From Tolypothrix sp. PCC 7712 (GTDB taxonomy: Bacteria > Cyanobacteriota > Cyanobacteriia > Cyanobacteriales > Nostocaceae), in assembly GCF_025860405.1 (NCBI RefSeq), contig NZ_CP063785.1, positions 4,650,001-4,714,000 of the forward strand: a stretch of 64,000 nt of DNA, given 5' to 3'. The position numbers and the translations under genes are program-made. Positions 28,263-36,339 of the stretch are shown piece after piece (the first letter of the stretch is position 1; every line of letters starts with the position of its first letter). Below the pieces are notes generated by a model. That model was not told the DNA's origin and searched no databases. It worked only from the letters and a program-made list of their open reading frames with translations.

Positions 28263-29460
28263 AGTTAAATTGGCGTTCGCAGCTTGTTTGAGTTAATAGC
28301 AAAAAAATGTAATTTTTTACATTAGACAAACCATTCATGTTTAAACTTGGATTATTCACATCTGACAAATTTTCTAAAGCATTTTGTAATACTTCTGCTT
28401 GCAAATTATTGGGATTAATTACTTTGAATAAGCCTAATGCTGCCATTTTTTGAGCGCGAATTAATTGTTCTTGTGAAGGGTGACAGCGTGGTATAATCAC
28501 CGCAGGTTTATTGGCAGATAAAATCTCACAAACTGTGTTATAACCAGCCATTGATACTATAGTGTCTGCTGCTTGGATATAACTCATTAAATCATCTGTA
28601 AATTCTCTAACTGTGACTTGCGGATTATGGTTTGCAGCCTGAATTATCAGTTGCTTTTGGCTGACAGGCATTTCTGGGCCATAAATGATTAAACTTTTGT
28701 AGAGGTTTGCTTCAGGTAATAAGTTAATCGCCGCCAGATAAGTATCAACCAATTCGTAACCATCTTCACCACCACCAGGAGTTACTAAAATTAAACGTTC
28801 CTGTGGAGATAGTTGCAATTCTTCTCTAATATGTGTTGGTGTTTTTAATCCAGGTTTGCGCTTAATATAGCCACAATAACGAGCTTTTTTAGCAATAATT
28901 GCAGAAAAATTGTATTCTTTTACAGTATCAAAAACTTTTGGTGTGCCGACTATTAAAACTTGATGATAATACTTTTCGATGGCGGTGTAATAGCCATGTT
29001 TTTGCCAATCATTAATAGTAACTTCTGGAGAATCTAGAATATCGCGCAGTAAAAGTACTAGCTTGGTTGTAGGTAGTTTTTGATGAAAATAATTAATGGT
29101 GTCAGCTAACTCGTTTTTCACACCGTAGGGTTTTTTATCTACGAGAAATAAATCTGGTTGAAAGGTAATTGCAGATGAGAGAATTAATTGCGATCGCAAT
29201 CTTACTGTCTCTTCAATACCCATCCCCAAATACTTGACTGCAACTTCCCCAGTTGCACCTCTATTTAAGCAAGGTAGCTTGATATAATCTAACCCTTTAG
29301 GTAAGCGAAACCCTTGCAGCATCGGCGAACCAGATAGCAATAAAATAGATAGTTGAGGTATTTCAGCTAGTAAATGTTCGCAAATCGCCAACATTCTGCG
29401 GATGTTACCCAGTCCGTATGCGTCATGGGAATATACCAGCATTCGCATAGTTTTTACCAA
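28228..29460 (-). CDS. MurG/GT28-like glycosyltransferase (first of pair)
   Basis: 410 residues, first gene of the - strand glycan operon. The GxG loop of the MurG-like N-terminus is in YSHDAYGLGNIRRMLAICEHL. LVTPGGGEDGYELV is the interdomain loop and SMAGYNTVCEILSANKPAVIIPR with SQEQLIRAQKMAALG the donor-nucleotide site. The two paralogues differ in their N-terminal acceptor halves, so they probably add sugars at successive steps. The 35-base overlap with the following gene is unusual compared with the 2-98 base gaps in the rest of the operon. The upstream region carries a perfect hairpin and a heptamer array, so the operon promoter should lie between 29461 and about 29610. Confidence 0.82.
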   Translation of the reverse strand: MVKTMRMLVYSHDAYGLGNIRRMLAICEHLLAEIPQLSILLLSGSPMLQGFRLPKGLDYIKLPCLNRGATGEVAVKYLGMGIEETVRLRSQLILSSAITFQPDLFLVDKKPYGVKNELADTINYFHQKLPTTKLVLLLRDILDSPEVTINDWQKHGYYTAIEKYYHQVLIVGTPKVFDTVKEYNFSAIIAKKARYCGYIKRKPGLKTPTHIREELQLSPQERLILVTPGGGEDGYELVDTYLAAINLLPEANLYKSLIIYGPEMPVSQKQLIIQAANHNPQVTVREFTDDLMSYIQAADTIVSMAGYNTVCEILSANKPAVIIPRCHPSQEQLIRAQKMAALGLFKVINPNNLQAEVLQNALENLSDVNNPSLNMNGLSNVKNYIFLLLTQTSCERQFNYEKNPVLLPVP

Positions 29461-29538
29461 GAATTGGGATTATTTATGCCTGAAACATCGCTTGGATGTT
29501 CTCTTGCTGATACACATAATTACTTTGTTAGATGAATT

Positions 29539-29584
29539 CTTAATGAAGGTTTTATGAGAAGGTTCTCATCAAACCTTCATTAAG
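29539..29584. promoter_or_regulatory. Long near-perfect hairpin upstream of the glycan operon
   Basis: 46 bases that form a stem of CTTAATGAAGGTTT, a mismatch, ATGAGAA, a 2-base loop, and the exact complement. There is no T-run on either side. It lies 79 bases from the start codon at 29460 and could be in its 5' leader or be an operator. Confidence 0.55.
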
Positions 29585-29609
29585 ATGACTTCATCACTCA
29601 TGAGGTTTG

Positions 29610-29755
29610 TTGATTGTTGACTGTTGATTGTTGACTGTTGACTGTTGATTGTTGATTGTTGACTGTTGACTGTTGATTGTTGATTGTTGACTGTTGATTG
29701 TTGATTGTTGACTGTTGATTGTTGACTGTTGACTGTTGACTGTTGACTGTTGACA
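29610..29755. repeat. Heptanucleotide tandem array TTGACTG/TTGATTG, about 20 copies
   Basis: Short tandem repeats with a 7-base unit, alternating between TTGACTG and TTGATTG. Arrays like this are typical of Nostocales genomes. Shorter runs of the same unit are at about 25045-25075, 41708-41740 and 55295-55330. A 68-codon frame through it is only translated repeat. Confidence 0.9.
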
Positions 29756-29764
29756 GTCAATATC

Positions 29765-30220
29765 TTAATCCTCATATAAATCTAGTTGGGGATTACCGCT
29801 ACTATCAAAATATAGTTCTTCTTCGATTTCGCCATCGGTAATATCGACTTCATAGAATAAGCCTTGAGGCGTAATCTCGATTTCGTATTTTGTGATTTTA
29901 AATTGAGGACGTTCTTGCTTGATGCGCTTTAAGACAACAGCAGGAAAATCTTTAGCTTGCACATAGTATTCAGTTTCTAACCATTTTCCTGTTTCAGAAA
30001 ACTCGGCTTCATATTTAATATTATTTTGAATAAAATTTGCCTCGTAACCATAGTGAGTTTTTTGCCAAGTGCGCGGAACATCAGCATACTTGGCTTGAAA
30101 AGCTGCTTCTACAGATGGAGGAATTATAATAGCTTGTTGATGATTGTGTAATTGATGACAAGCTACTAATAATGTACTACTAACACTGGCAATAATTGAT
30201 TTGATAAATATCCCGTTCAC
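29765..30220 (-). CDS. PepSY-like lipoprotein
   Basis: 151-residue predicted lipoprotein. The N-terminus MNGIFIKSIIASVSSTLLVACHQ has a short basic start, a hydrophobic stretch and a lipobox (LVAC), so it would be anchored after Cys20. The rest resembles two PepSY-like repeats (VEAAFQAKYADVPRTWQKTHYGYEANF and VLKRIKQERPQFKITKYEIEIT), with an acidic end (DGEIEEELYFDSSG). Proteins of this type often accompany two-component systems and may sense the periplasm. It follows the sensor kinase with a 7-base gap, so it is probably co-expressed and could modulate that kinase. The role is inferred from context. Confidence 0.75.
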   Translation of the reverse strand: MNGIFIKSIIASVSSTLLVACHQLHNHQQAIIIPPSVEAAFQAKYADVPRTWQKTHYGYEANFIQNNIKYEAEFSETGKWLETEYYVQAKDFPAVVLKRIKQERPQFKITKYEIEITPQGLFYEVDITDGEIEEELYFDSSGNPQLDLYED

Positions 30221-30227
30221 TACATAA

Positions 30228-31799
30228 TTACTTTTTGTCTTGAGGTAATTCTAGGGGTAAGATAATGGTAAATTTAGCTCCTGCTCCTAGCTGACTTTCG
30301 AGAGTTACTCTTCCGCCATGCGCTTCTGCGATCGCTTGGACAATAGATAAACCTAGCCCAGCACCTTCAGAACGACGACGACTGTTTGCAGCACGAGCAA
30401 AACGCTGAAAAATTCTCTTTTGATCAGCTGGTGCAATACCTTCGCCAGTATCACGCACCCAAAAGCTTACTTTACCTTGGTGAATCATTGAACCCAGGAA
30501 AATTGTATCAGTATTGTTTGTGTGTTGCGTAGCATTTTGTGCCAAATTTATCACAGCCTGAGTCAAACGTTGACGGTCTGCGATAATTTTACCTTTACCT
30601 GTAGCTTGCAGTTGCCAATTGCGATCGCCTATGGTGGGGCGTAGTCCATCACCTAAAGCTTTAAGTTTGGTAAATAATTCTTCTGTGAAGCTTTGAACAT
30701 CAACTGTTTCTAAGAGTAAGAAGTCGGGACGCTCTGCTTTTGTCAGTAAAATTAAGTCATTGACAAAGCGATTCATCCGTTCTAGTTCATCCATAACTAA
30801 AGCTACAGTCTCTTGAACTTCTTGCGGATCGTTACCCATTAATTCCAAATGACCACGAATAATCGTAATCGGTGTTCGCAATTCATGTCCAGCATCATCA
30901 ATAAAATTTTGCTGACTGATGAAAGCGGCTTGTAACCTATCCATCATTTCGTTAAAGGTAGCTGCTAATTCTGCTAATTCTCCATCACCATTAATATTAA
31001 TTCGTTGATTTAAATCTGTTTCGCTAATTTGGCGAGCCGTTTGCGTCAGCAACCGCAATGGTGCGAGAATCTTTCCAGAAGCAAACCAAGCTAAAATTAA
31101 CGCTAAAAATAGCACTCCTATACTCACTTGAATAATCACGGCTACAGCTTCTAAAACCTCTCCACGTTCCCCAGCCGTAGCGTGAGCAATTACAAACACA
31201 CCCAGAACTTCGCCGTCAATTTTTACAGGTTGTGCTAAATAAATGATAGTATCAACGCTACTACTAGGAATGACTTTTTCTCCTTGCTCTGGTTTTGTTA
31301 AACCTGCCCAGTACCTGATAATTTTGGAATCTCGACTTAATTCTTTTGGTCTAGCTCTGGGACTAGATTTATAAAATTTTCCCTTCCATAACATAATCAG
31401 AAAGGTGTCATCTTCTGGTAGCTGATTTACCAAAAATGCATCTAAAAATTCTCTTAATTCTTCCGTTGTTTTTGGCTGCTTCAATAGGCGATTATCAGAT
31501 TCTCTCAACCGATTAATAGTTTCCGGTTCTTCATCAAAGAGAGTATCTTCCGGAATTTTACTGCTACCATTAATTAATTGATTAAATATTTGCATTTTCT
31601 CAGTTATTTGCCCATGCACCCGACTATTAATCCTTGCATATAAAACTTGACGAAATGCTGGCACAAAAACCACAAAAATCAAGCCAAAAATTAATGCATA
31701 CCACAAAAGAATCCGGGTACGCGTAGCCCAAAAGAAACCTCTACCACGTTTGGTATTTGTTGTCTCTACTGATTGTTGTGCTTTTTTATTTATCCACAT
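30228..31799 (-). CDS. HAMP-domain sensor histidine kinase
   Basis: 523-residue membrane histidine kinase. One transmembrane helix near 29-52, a periplasmic sensor region of about 170 residues, a second helix near 222-245, and a HAMP domain (APLRLLTQTARQISETDLNQRI). The phosphoacceptor His is in DDAGHELRTPITIIRGH (near 305). The ATPase has the N box NLAQNATQHT, G1 DTGEGIA and G2 GAGLGLSIV. The order on the - strand is response regulator, kinase, lipoprotein, with the 244-base gap between regulator and kinase holding a 123-bp palindromic element. This insertion could separate transcription of the two partners. The stimulus is unknown. Confidence 0.93.
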   Translation of the reverse strand: MWINKKAQQSVETTNTKRGRGFFWATRTRILLWYALIFGLIFVVFVPAFRQVLYARINSRVHGQITEKMQIFNQLINGSSKIPEDTLFDEEPETINRLRESDNRLLKQPKTTEELREFLDAFLVNQLPEDDTFLIMLWKGKFYKSSPRARPKELSRDSKIIRYWAGLTKPEQGEKVIPSSSVDTIIYLAQPVKIDGEVLGVFVIAHATAGERGEVLEAVAVIIQVSIGVLFLALILAWFASGKILAPLRLLTQTARQISETDLNQRININGDGELAELAATFNEMMDRLQAAFISQQNFIDDAGHELRTPITIIRGHLELMGNDPQEVQETVALVMDELERMNRFVNDLILLTKAERPDFLLLETVDVQSFTEELFTKLKALGDGLRPTIGDRNWQLQATGKGKIIADRQRLTQAVINLAQNATQHTNNTDTIFLGSMIHQGKVSFWVRDTGEGIAPADQKRIFQRFARAANSRRRSEGAGLGLSIVQAIAEAHGGRVTLESQLGAGAKFTIILPLELPQDKK

Positions 31800-31848
31800 T
31801 AATTAAGTAGCTCAGTGTTAAAAATGAGGGAGATGAGGGGGATGAGGC

Positions 31849-31971
31849 AATACTGCTCGGTTAAGGATTTTCAACTCTTAATTTGGTTTGGGGAAAAGGT
31901 GAAAGGGTAAGGGTTAAAGGTTTTTCTTGCCCCTTTTCCCCTTCGCCTTTTGCCCTTAACCGACAAGTATT
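31849..31971. mobile_element. AATACTGCTCGGTTAAGG palindromic element, copy A
   Basis: 123 bases with imperfect terminal inverted repeats (AATACTGCTCGGTTAAGG and CCCTTAACCGACAAGTATT) and an inner complementary run (GAAAGGGTAAGGGTTAAAGG with CCCCTTTTCCCC). Other copies are at 46905-47014, 50658-50766 and 52416-52539. Non-coding; here it lies between the response regulator and kinase genes. Confidence 0.8.
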
Positions 31972-32043
31972 AGGGGATGAGGGGGATGAGGAAGAAAGAA
32001 TCAATACTAAATTACCAATTACCCATGCCCCATGCCCATTAAT

Positions 32044-32721
32044 TTAATTCCTCAACCGATAACCCATCCCCCTTACAGTTTCTATTAAATCGCTACCTAA
32101 TTTTTTACGTAAATAACCCACATAAACATCAACAATATTAGAACCAGGATCGTAATCGTAACCCCAGACTCTATCTAACAATTGTTCGCGACTTAAAACT
32201 TGCCCAGGATGGCGAAAGAAAGTTTCTGCTAAAGTAAATTCTCGTGCTGGTAAGTCTACTGTATTTTTACCTACTTTTACTTTACGCGATCGCAAATCTA
32301 AAGCGACATCCCCGACTTTGAGTAGCATCTCTTCTCTGGTTGCAGTGCTACCACTGTTACGCAACCTAGCTTTTACCCGTACTAATAATTCTTCAAACCG
32401 GAAAGGCTTGGTTACATAGTCATCTGCACCCGCCTCAAACCCTGCAACTTTATCTTTGATATCATCACGTGCGGTTAAAATAATTACTGGTAAGGTTTCA
32501 CCCTGTCCTCGTAGTTCTTCTAATATCTCCAAACCATCTTTACCAGGAAGCCCTAAATCCAAAATTATCAAGTCAAAACTGCTACTTAATGCCATATTAG
32601 TAGCGGCGTGGGCATCACCTGCTACAGTCGTGATAAAACCATGAGAACGTAGTCCCTTCTCTATAAAAGCTGCTATGCGGGGTTCATCTTCAACGATGAG
32701 AATACGATTCATGGGATGCAA
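32044..32721 (-). CDS. OmpR-family response regulator
   Basis: 225 residues: receiver domain (about 4-118) with acidic pocket VEDE, phosphoacceptor Asp in LIILDLGLPGKDG, Thr in ILTAR and Lys in YVTKPF, then a winged-helix DNA-binding domain (about 130-222) ending VDVYVGYLRKKLGSDLIETVRGMGYRL. It is the likely partner of the adjacent kinase. The domain order, linker and length are normal for the family. The encoded start could be MHPMNR (32721) or the internal ATG three codons later. Targets are unknown. Confidence 0.95.
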   Translation of the reverse strand: MHPMNRILIVEDEPRIAAFIEKGLRSHGFITTVAGDAHAATNMALSSSFDLIILDLGLPGKDGLEILEELRGQGETLPVIILTARDDIKDKVAGFEAGADDYVTKPFRFEELLVRVKARLRNSGSTATREEMLLKVGDVALDLRSRKVKVGKNTVDLPAREFTLAETFFRHPGQVLSREQLLDRVWGYDYDPGSNIVDVYVGYLRKKLGSDLIETVRGMGYRLRN

Positions 32722-32923
32722 CCTCGTTCGTGGTTCTTAAAAGAAGACAACCATCTAAGCAAAACCTGTTCCCAATTTACTTTTTAATGGGTTATGTCGC
32801 AAAAAATCTCACTATGAGACAAGACCTGTTGCAATAATTTTAGTATTCATAAATTTTGCTGAAGTAATTACATAAAAATCTAAGCAGTTATCGCAAAATA
32901 GACCTCAATTGCGGTTTCGGACA

Positions 32924-33175
32924 CTACAATTGCTCTTTCGGATACTACAATTGCTGCTTTTGATACTACAATTGCTACTTTTGATACTACAATTGCTGCT
33001 TTTGATACTACAATTGCTGCTTTTGATACTACAATTGCTGCTTTTGATACTACAATTGCTGCTTTTGATACTACAATTGCTGCTTTTGATACTACAATTG
33101 CTACTTTTGATACTACAATTGCTGCTTTTGATACTACAATTGCTGCTTTTGATACTACAATTGCTATTTTCGAGA
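32924..33175. repeat. 21-bp tandem repeat array, 12 copies
   Basis: Twelve tandem units built on TACTACAATTGCTGCTTTTGA, nearly identical except for CTAC/CTGC and CTTTCGG variants at the edges. Because 21 is divisible by three, the array stays open in several frames, but no start site, ribosome site or known domain supports a protein. It lies in the gap between the response regulator gene and the next + strand gene. Confidence 0.93.
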
Positions 33176-33336
33176 ACTCATTTGCAAATTGTAGAGTGAA
33201 CTCCTCAAGGAGGCGGCTTGTCTGTACCTATGTTCCTTCTCTAGAGAAATTAACAAAGAAACAATATAATCATCTCTCCCAAAATCCAAAATTGGTATAA
33301 GCTGGTACGAAGTTGAATAGCAAAGAATAGCGCCTT

Positions 33337-34107
33337 ATGTCAATTATTGCGCTCAGAGCATGGTATATACAAGATTATGAGCCGATCGCGGAACTAGAAA
33401 AGCGTCAGCCAGACATTCGCCTCAGTAAAAAAAGTTTACTGCGATCGGGTTTACGTGCGGATTTTTTGGAAGACAGTGACGATGTCAAGCAGTCAACTTG
33501 GTTTGGGCGCTATTTAGAAGGCGAAAATATTGAATTTTATATTGAAGGTAGCGGTGGCTATGCGGTAGCCAATATTGACTTGATTAGTCATGAAATCTAT
33601 TTCACCAAACAAGCGCTGTTAGCACAGTTAGATCCGACAATTTTTTTATGCTATCAAACCGAGTATGCCGACGCGAGTGAGGCTTTGCGCGCTGGGTTGC
33701 AAACTAGTCTAGAAAATTTGAATAAGCGATCGCGTCTACCTTTAACTTTAGTAGAATCCTACCGTCCAAGTAACGGCCCCTTACGCCTTTCTACTGGTAT
33801 TCTGCGAAAAATCCGCAAAAGTTTATTGTTTATTGCAGATACTACACCCATTGCTAACATCGCTGGTAAAGAAACTACACAACTAATCCCCAGCCCCAAT
33901 GTCTGTATTGAACTTGGCTATGCGATGCAAAGTAAGCGTTCAGAACAAATTTTACTAGCACAAATGCAACGCCCAGATTTAGAAGGCGAGTTTCCTTTCG
34001 ATTTACCAAAACAGCAAATTCTGCAATTTCAAGATGGTAAAGAACTGAATAAAGTTCTTACAGTCGCGATTACAGCCCAGTTAGCAAGATTTAAGTTGTT
34101 TTTTTAA
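33337..34107 (+). CDS. Protein of unknown function, TIR/deoxyribosyltransferase-like C-terminus
   Basis: 256 residues, not matched confidently to a named family. The C-terminal half reads as one strand (KSLLFIADTTPI), then SPNVCIELGYAMQSKRSEQILLAQ, then FPFDLPKQQILQF. The N-V-x-x-E-L-G-Y-A block followed by PFDL and a hydrophobic strand is the pattern of predicted nucleotide-binding proteins with a TIR or nucleoside 2-deoxyribosyltransferase-like fold, where the Glu is catalytic. In the N-terminal half, SRLPLTLVESYRPSNG may be the substrate strand, and WFGRYLEGENIEFYIEGSGGYAVANID is unassigned. It stands alone, with 21-bp repeats upstream and a Uma2 gene downstream on the other strand. An NAD-cleaving role is possible but unproven. 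Confidence 0.7.
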   Translation: MSIIALRAWYIQDYEPIAELEKRQPDIRLSKKSLLRSGLRADFLEDSDDVKQSTWFGRYLEGENIEFYIEGSGGYAVANIDLISHEIYFTKQALLAQLDPTIFLCYQTEYADASEALRAGLQTSLENLNKRSRLPLTLVESYRPSNGPLRLSTGILRKIRKSLLFIADTTPIANIAGKETTQLIPSPNVCIELGYAMQSKRSEQILLAQMQRPDLEGEFPFDLPKQQILQFQDGKELNKVLTVAITAQLARFKLFF

Positions 34108-34226
34108 TGAAGTCAACGGATTTTAGATTTTGGATTTTGGATTTTGGATTGTTTTTGATTAACCAAAAAATCTAAAATTGATTTACTCAAGAGCCAAAAT
34201 TAATTAATCATCTCCCCAATTACCAA

Positions 34227-34802
34227 TTACCAAATTTTCTGCAAATTTAAGATAAATCCCGGTAATACATCTTCTCCAAAAACAGTCAAAGGTGCTTTGA
34301 AAATCTCTACTGGTTGTTGAGGACGATAAATTTCTAACTCTTGTTGTTTACGATTAATCAAAAAACCTAACCGACAGCCATTAGCAAGATATTCTTGCAT
34401 TTTTTCTTGAACTTTTTGCAGTCTATCTGATGGTGAAAGTATTTCAATAACAAAATCAGGACATAGAGGAATAAATTTTTCTCTTTGTTCTGGAGTCAAA
34501 GCATTCCAGCGACTTTTTTCTACCCAAGACACATCAGGAGAACGATCAGCACCATTTGGTAATGTAAATCCTGTAGAAGAGTCAAACACTTCTCCTAGTT
34601 GATTTTGTTCGTTCCATTGTGCTACTTGCAATATTAAATTAACATTGCGTTTCCCTGTTTCTCCTCCTGTAGGTGGCATGATAATTAATTCTCCTTCACC
34701 ATTACGTTCTAACTTCAAATCGGGGTTATCTTGACATAGTTGATAAAACTCTTCTGAAGTTAGTTTAATTACAGAATCGAGCTTTAATGTAAGTGATGTC
34801 AC
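34227..34802 (-). CDS. Uma2 family protein (DUF820, restriction endonuclease-like fold)
   Basis: 191 residues of the Uma2 family, which is strongly expanded in cyanobacteria. It has FYQLCQDNPDLKLERNGEGELIIMPPTGGETG at the start, SPDVSWVEKSRW (PD of the PD-(D/E)xK-like site), FVIEILSPSDRLQKVQEKMQEYLANG with the Glu and helix, and GFLINRKQQELEIYRP. Its function is not established and the predicted nuclease activity has rarely been shown. No partner gene is adjacent. These genes often spread by duplication. Confidence 0.93.
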   Translation of the reverse strand: MTSLTLKLDSVIKLTSEEFYQLCQDNPDLKLERNGEGELIIMPPTGGETGKRNVNLILQVAQWNEQNQLGEVFDSSTGFTLPNGADRSPDVSWVEKSRWNALTPEQREKFIPLCPDFVIEILSPSDRLQKVQEKMQEYLANGCRLGFLINRKQQELEIYRPQQPVEIFKAPLTVFGEDVLPGFILNLQKIW

Positions 34803-34973
34803 GTCGCTTTGCTCCTAGTTCAAAATTTAAAATTCTCAATTTACTCCATGATTGCCATATTATTTCTATTTCTATGGGATGATGACCGATTAAAAACAGA
34901 AGGAGTACATTAATTCGGGATGTTGTTATGCACTGGATTTATATAGAGTTTGGTGATGAGCCAAACCTTTTTT

Positions 34974-35993
34974 TTATTTAAAATGAAGGTGCAGGGGAAT
35001 ATAGAGTTGTCGAGCGAGTTCTGGGAATCGGTCACGATCCGCAACGATGAAAAAACCCCATTCCCCATTTTCGTGATAACCCATGCCAAAGCGGAAGGCT
35101 TGCTCTCGTCGGTTGAGTCTGTCCATTAACTGATTGAAGTGATTAATTACTGCCTCGACATCCATCCAAGTGCCACTGCAATCTGCTAGAAACTGATACG
35201 TTTCGCCATTGAGCATGTACTGCACAACCCAATGGGAATCCTGATCGCTGAAGATGCCAATTCCTTCGGCGCGTTGATCGGAGATTAAGTATTTCACCGT
35301 TGTTCCGTCATGATTTCGTATGGAGAGTTCAGTTGTTTCGCTCACATCCTTAAACCGCTCTTCTGTTTCGATACCTTGTGAAATGCTGTTCAAAGAAATG
35401 GGAGGAATTGCTGAGGTAGCAAGATCCCTGAAAAGCTCATCATGCCGAGGTTCAAAACCTATATCACGCAGATTTGCGAAGGCCACCCGTGGCCCAAATA
35501 GTTCAAAAATAATGCTGATATGGTCATCCAGTATAAAGGCTGGGTTCTGAATCCACGAGTTGATTTTTTCGATAGACTCTGGTGGTAATTGCTCAACAAT
35601 TCCAGCTTCTTGCAGCATTTGCGAAACATGAGTAGCCGTATGTCCCTCTTCATGCCATATAAACATAAGATGATGCCAGGGATGCGATCGCGCTAATGTT
35701 TCTGGTCTTCTACAACCATATTTCAGTAGTGTGTAGGCTAGAAAGTGTGCAGCATAGTCAGTGGAATGATCCACTAAAGCTTCTCTCAAAGCATCGACAA
35801 GATCTTGGTCTGCTGTCCAGGTACCATGCTTGTAAATTTCTTCGCTATGTTCTTTGTACGCGCGATTTGAAAGCTCTATGCACACCTCATAAACGCGGGA
35901 AACTTCATCATTTTCATCTCGAAAATGCTGTCGGTCATACCATCCAAGCAATTTGAAAAGCTCTTTGGTACTGGGTTTAAAATCGTTGGGCAT
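34974..35993 (-). CDS. Conserved hypothetical protein
   Basis: 339 residues, family not recognised. The N-terminal part is helical and hydrophilic. WHHLMFIWHEEGHTATHV carries closely spaced His and Glu residues (H-E-E-G-H) that could be a metal site or only a helix surface. The C-terminal part (from TTVKYLISDQRAEGIG) looks like a beta-rich small domain with HWVVQYMLNGETYQFLADCSG and ends YIPLHLHFK. There is no signal peptide and no membrane helix. The start ATG overlaps the end of an open frame on the same strand that has no start (35977-36147), suggesting this gene was once the second of a translationally coupled pair. The function is unknown. Confidence 0.7.
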   Translation of the reverse strand: MPNDFKPSTKELFKLLGWYDRQHFRDENDEVSRVYEVCIELSNRAYKEHSEEIYKHGTWTADQDLVDALREALVDHSTDYAAHFLAYTLLKYGCRRPETLARSHPWHHLMFIWHEEGHTATHVSQMLQEAGIVEQLPPESIEKINSWIQNPAFILDDHISIIFELFGPRVAFANLRDIGFEPRHDELFRDLATSAIPPISLNSISQGIETEERFKDVSETTELSIRNHDGTTVKYLISDQRAEGIGIFSDQDSHWVVQYMLNGETYQFLADCSGTWMDVEAVINHFNQLMDRLNRREQAFRFGMGYHENGEWGFFIVADRDRFPELARQLYIPLHLHFK

Positions 35994-36147
35994 TGGTCAG
36001 TGTTGCCTTCTGTCGGGAGTTAAGCCTACTATACATACCTTCAAAAAAGTGACTGGTATTGGCTGATTTTAACGCAGGAACCACTTTTTTGACTTTACCA
36101 TCGCTTTTGGATGTCAGATAGATTTCGCCGCCCTTTTTAATGAAATG
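35977..36147 (-). pseudogene. 5'-truncated ORF remnant upstream of the hypothetical gene
   Basis: On the - strand an open frame ends with TAA overlapping the ATG of the 34974-35993 gene by 17 bases. It encodes AHFIKKGGEIYLTSKSDG, then VKKVVPALKSANTSHFFEG and MYSRLNSRQKATLTNAQRF, after a TAG just upstream, and no usable start with a ribosome site is visible. The amino-acid content looks coding. It is probably the end of a deleted gene, though a short protein from an unusual start cannot be excluded. Confidence 0.4.
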
Positions 36148-36339
36148 AGCTAATGTTTATCTAGGTCATCATTTTCTGGTTTTTATGAAGTTCCCACCTT
36201 GGTAAGCCGCTAGAAAGTTATCGCACCAGCGGTTCCTTTTACAACCTGTACAGTTTTGTTCGTGGATTCCCCCGCCAACAGCCAACGCTGTAAAGAGTTT
36301 GCGTTGGTAATCAAATGTTGAAGACGGGAGAATTAAATC

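Noticed and set aside
29569..29775. 68-residue frame of QQSTVNS units
   Set aside because: It is translation of the TTGACTG heptamer array.
32924..33175. CRISPR array
   Set aside because: Units are contiguous with no spacers and no cas genes nearby.
32909..33199. 96-residue frame of repeated LQLLLLI units
   Set aside because: It is translation of a 21-bp tandem array with no ribosome site.
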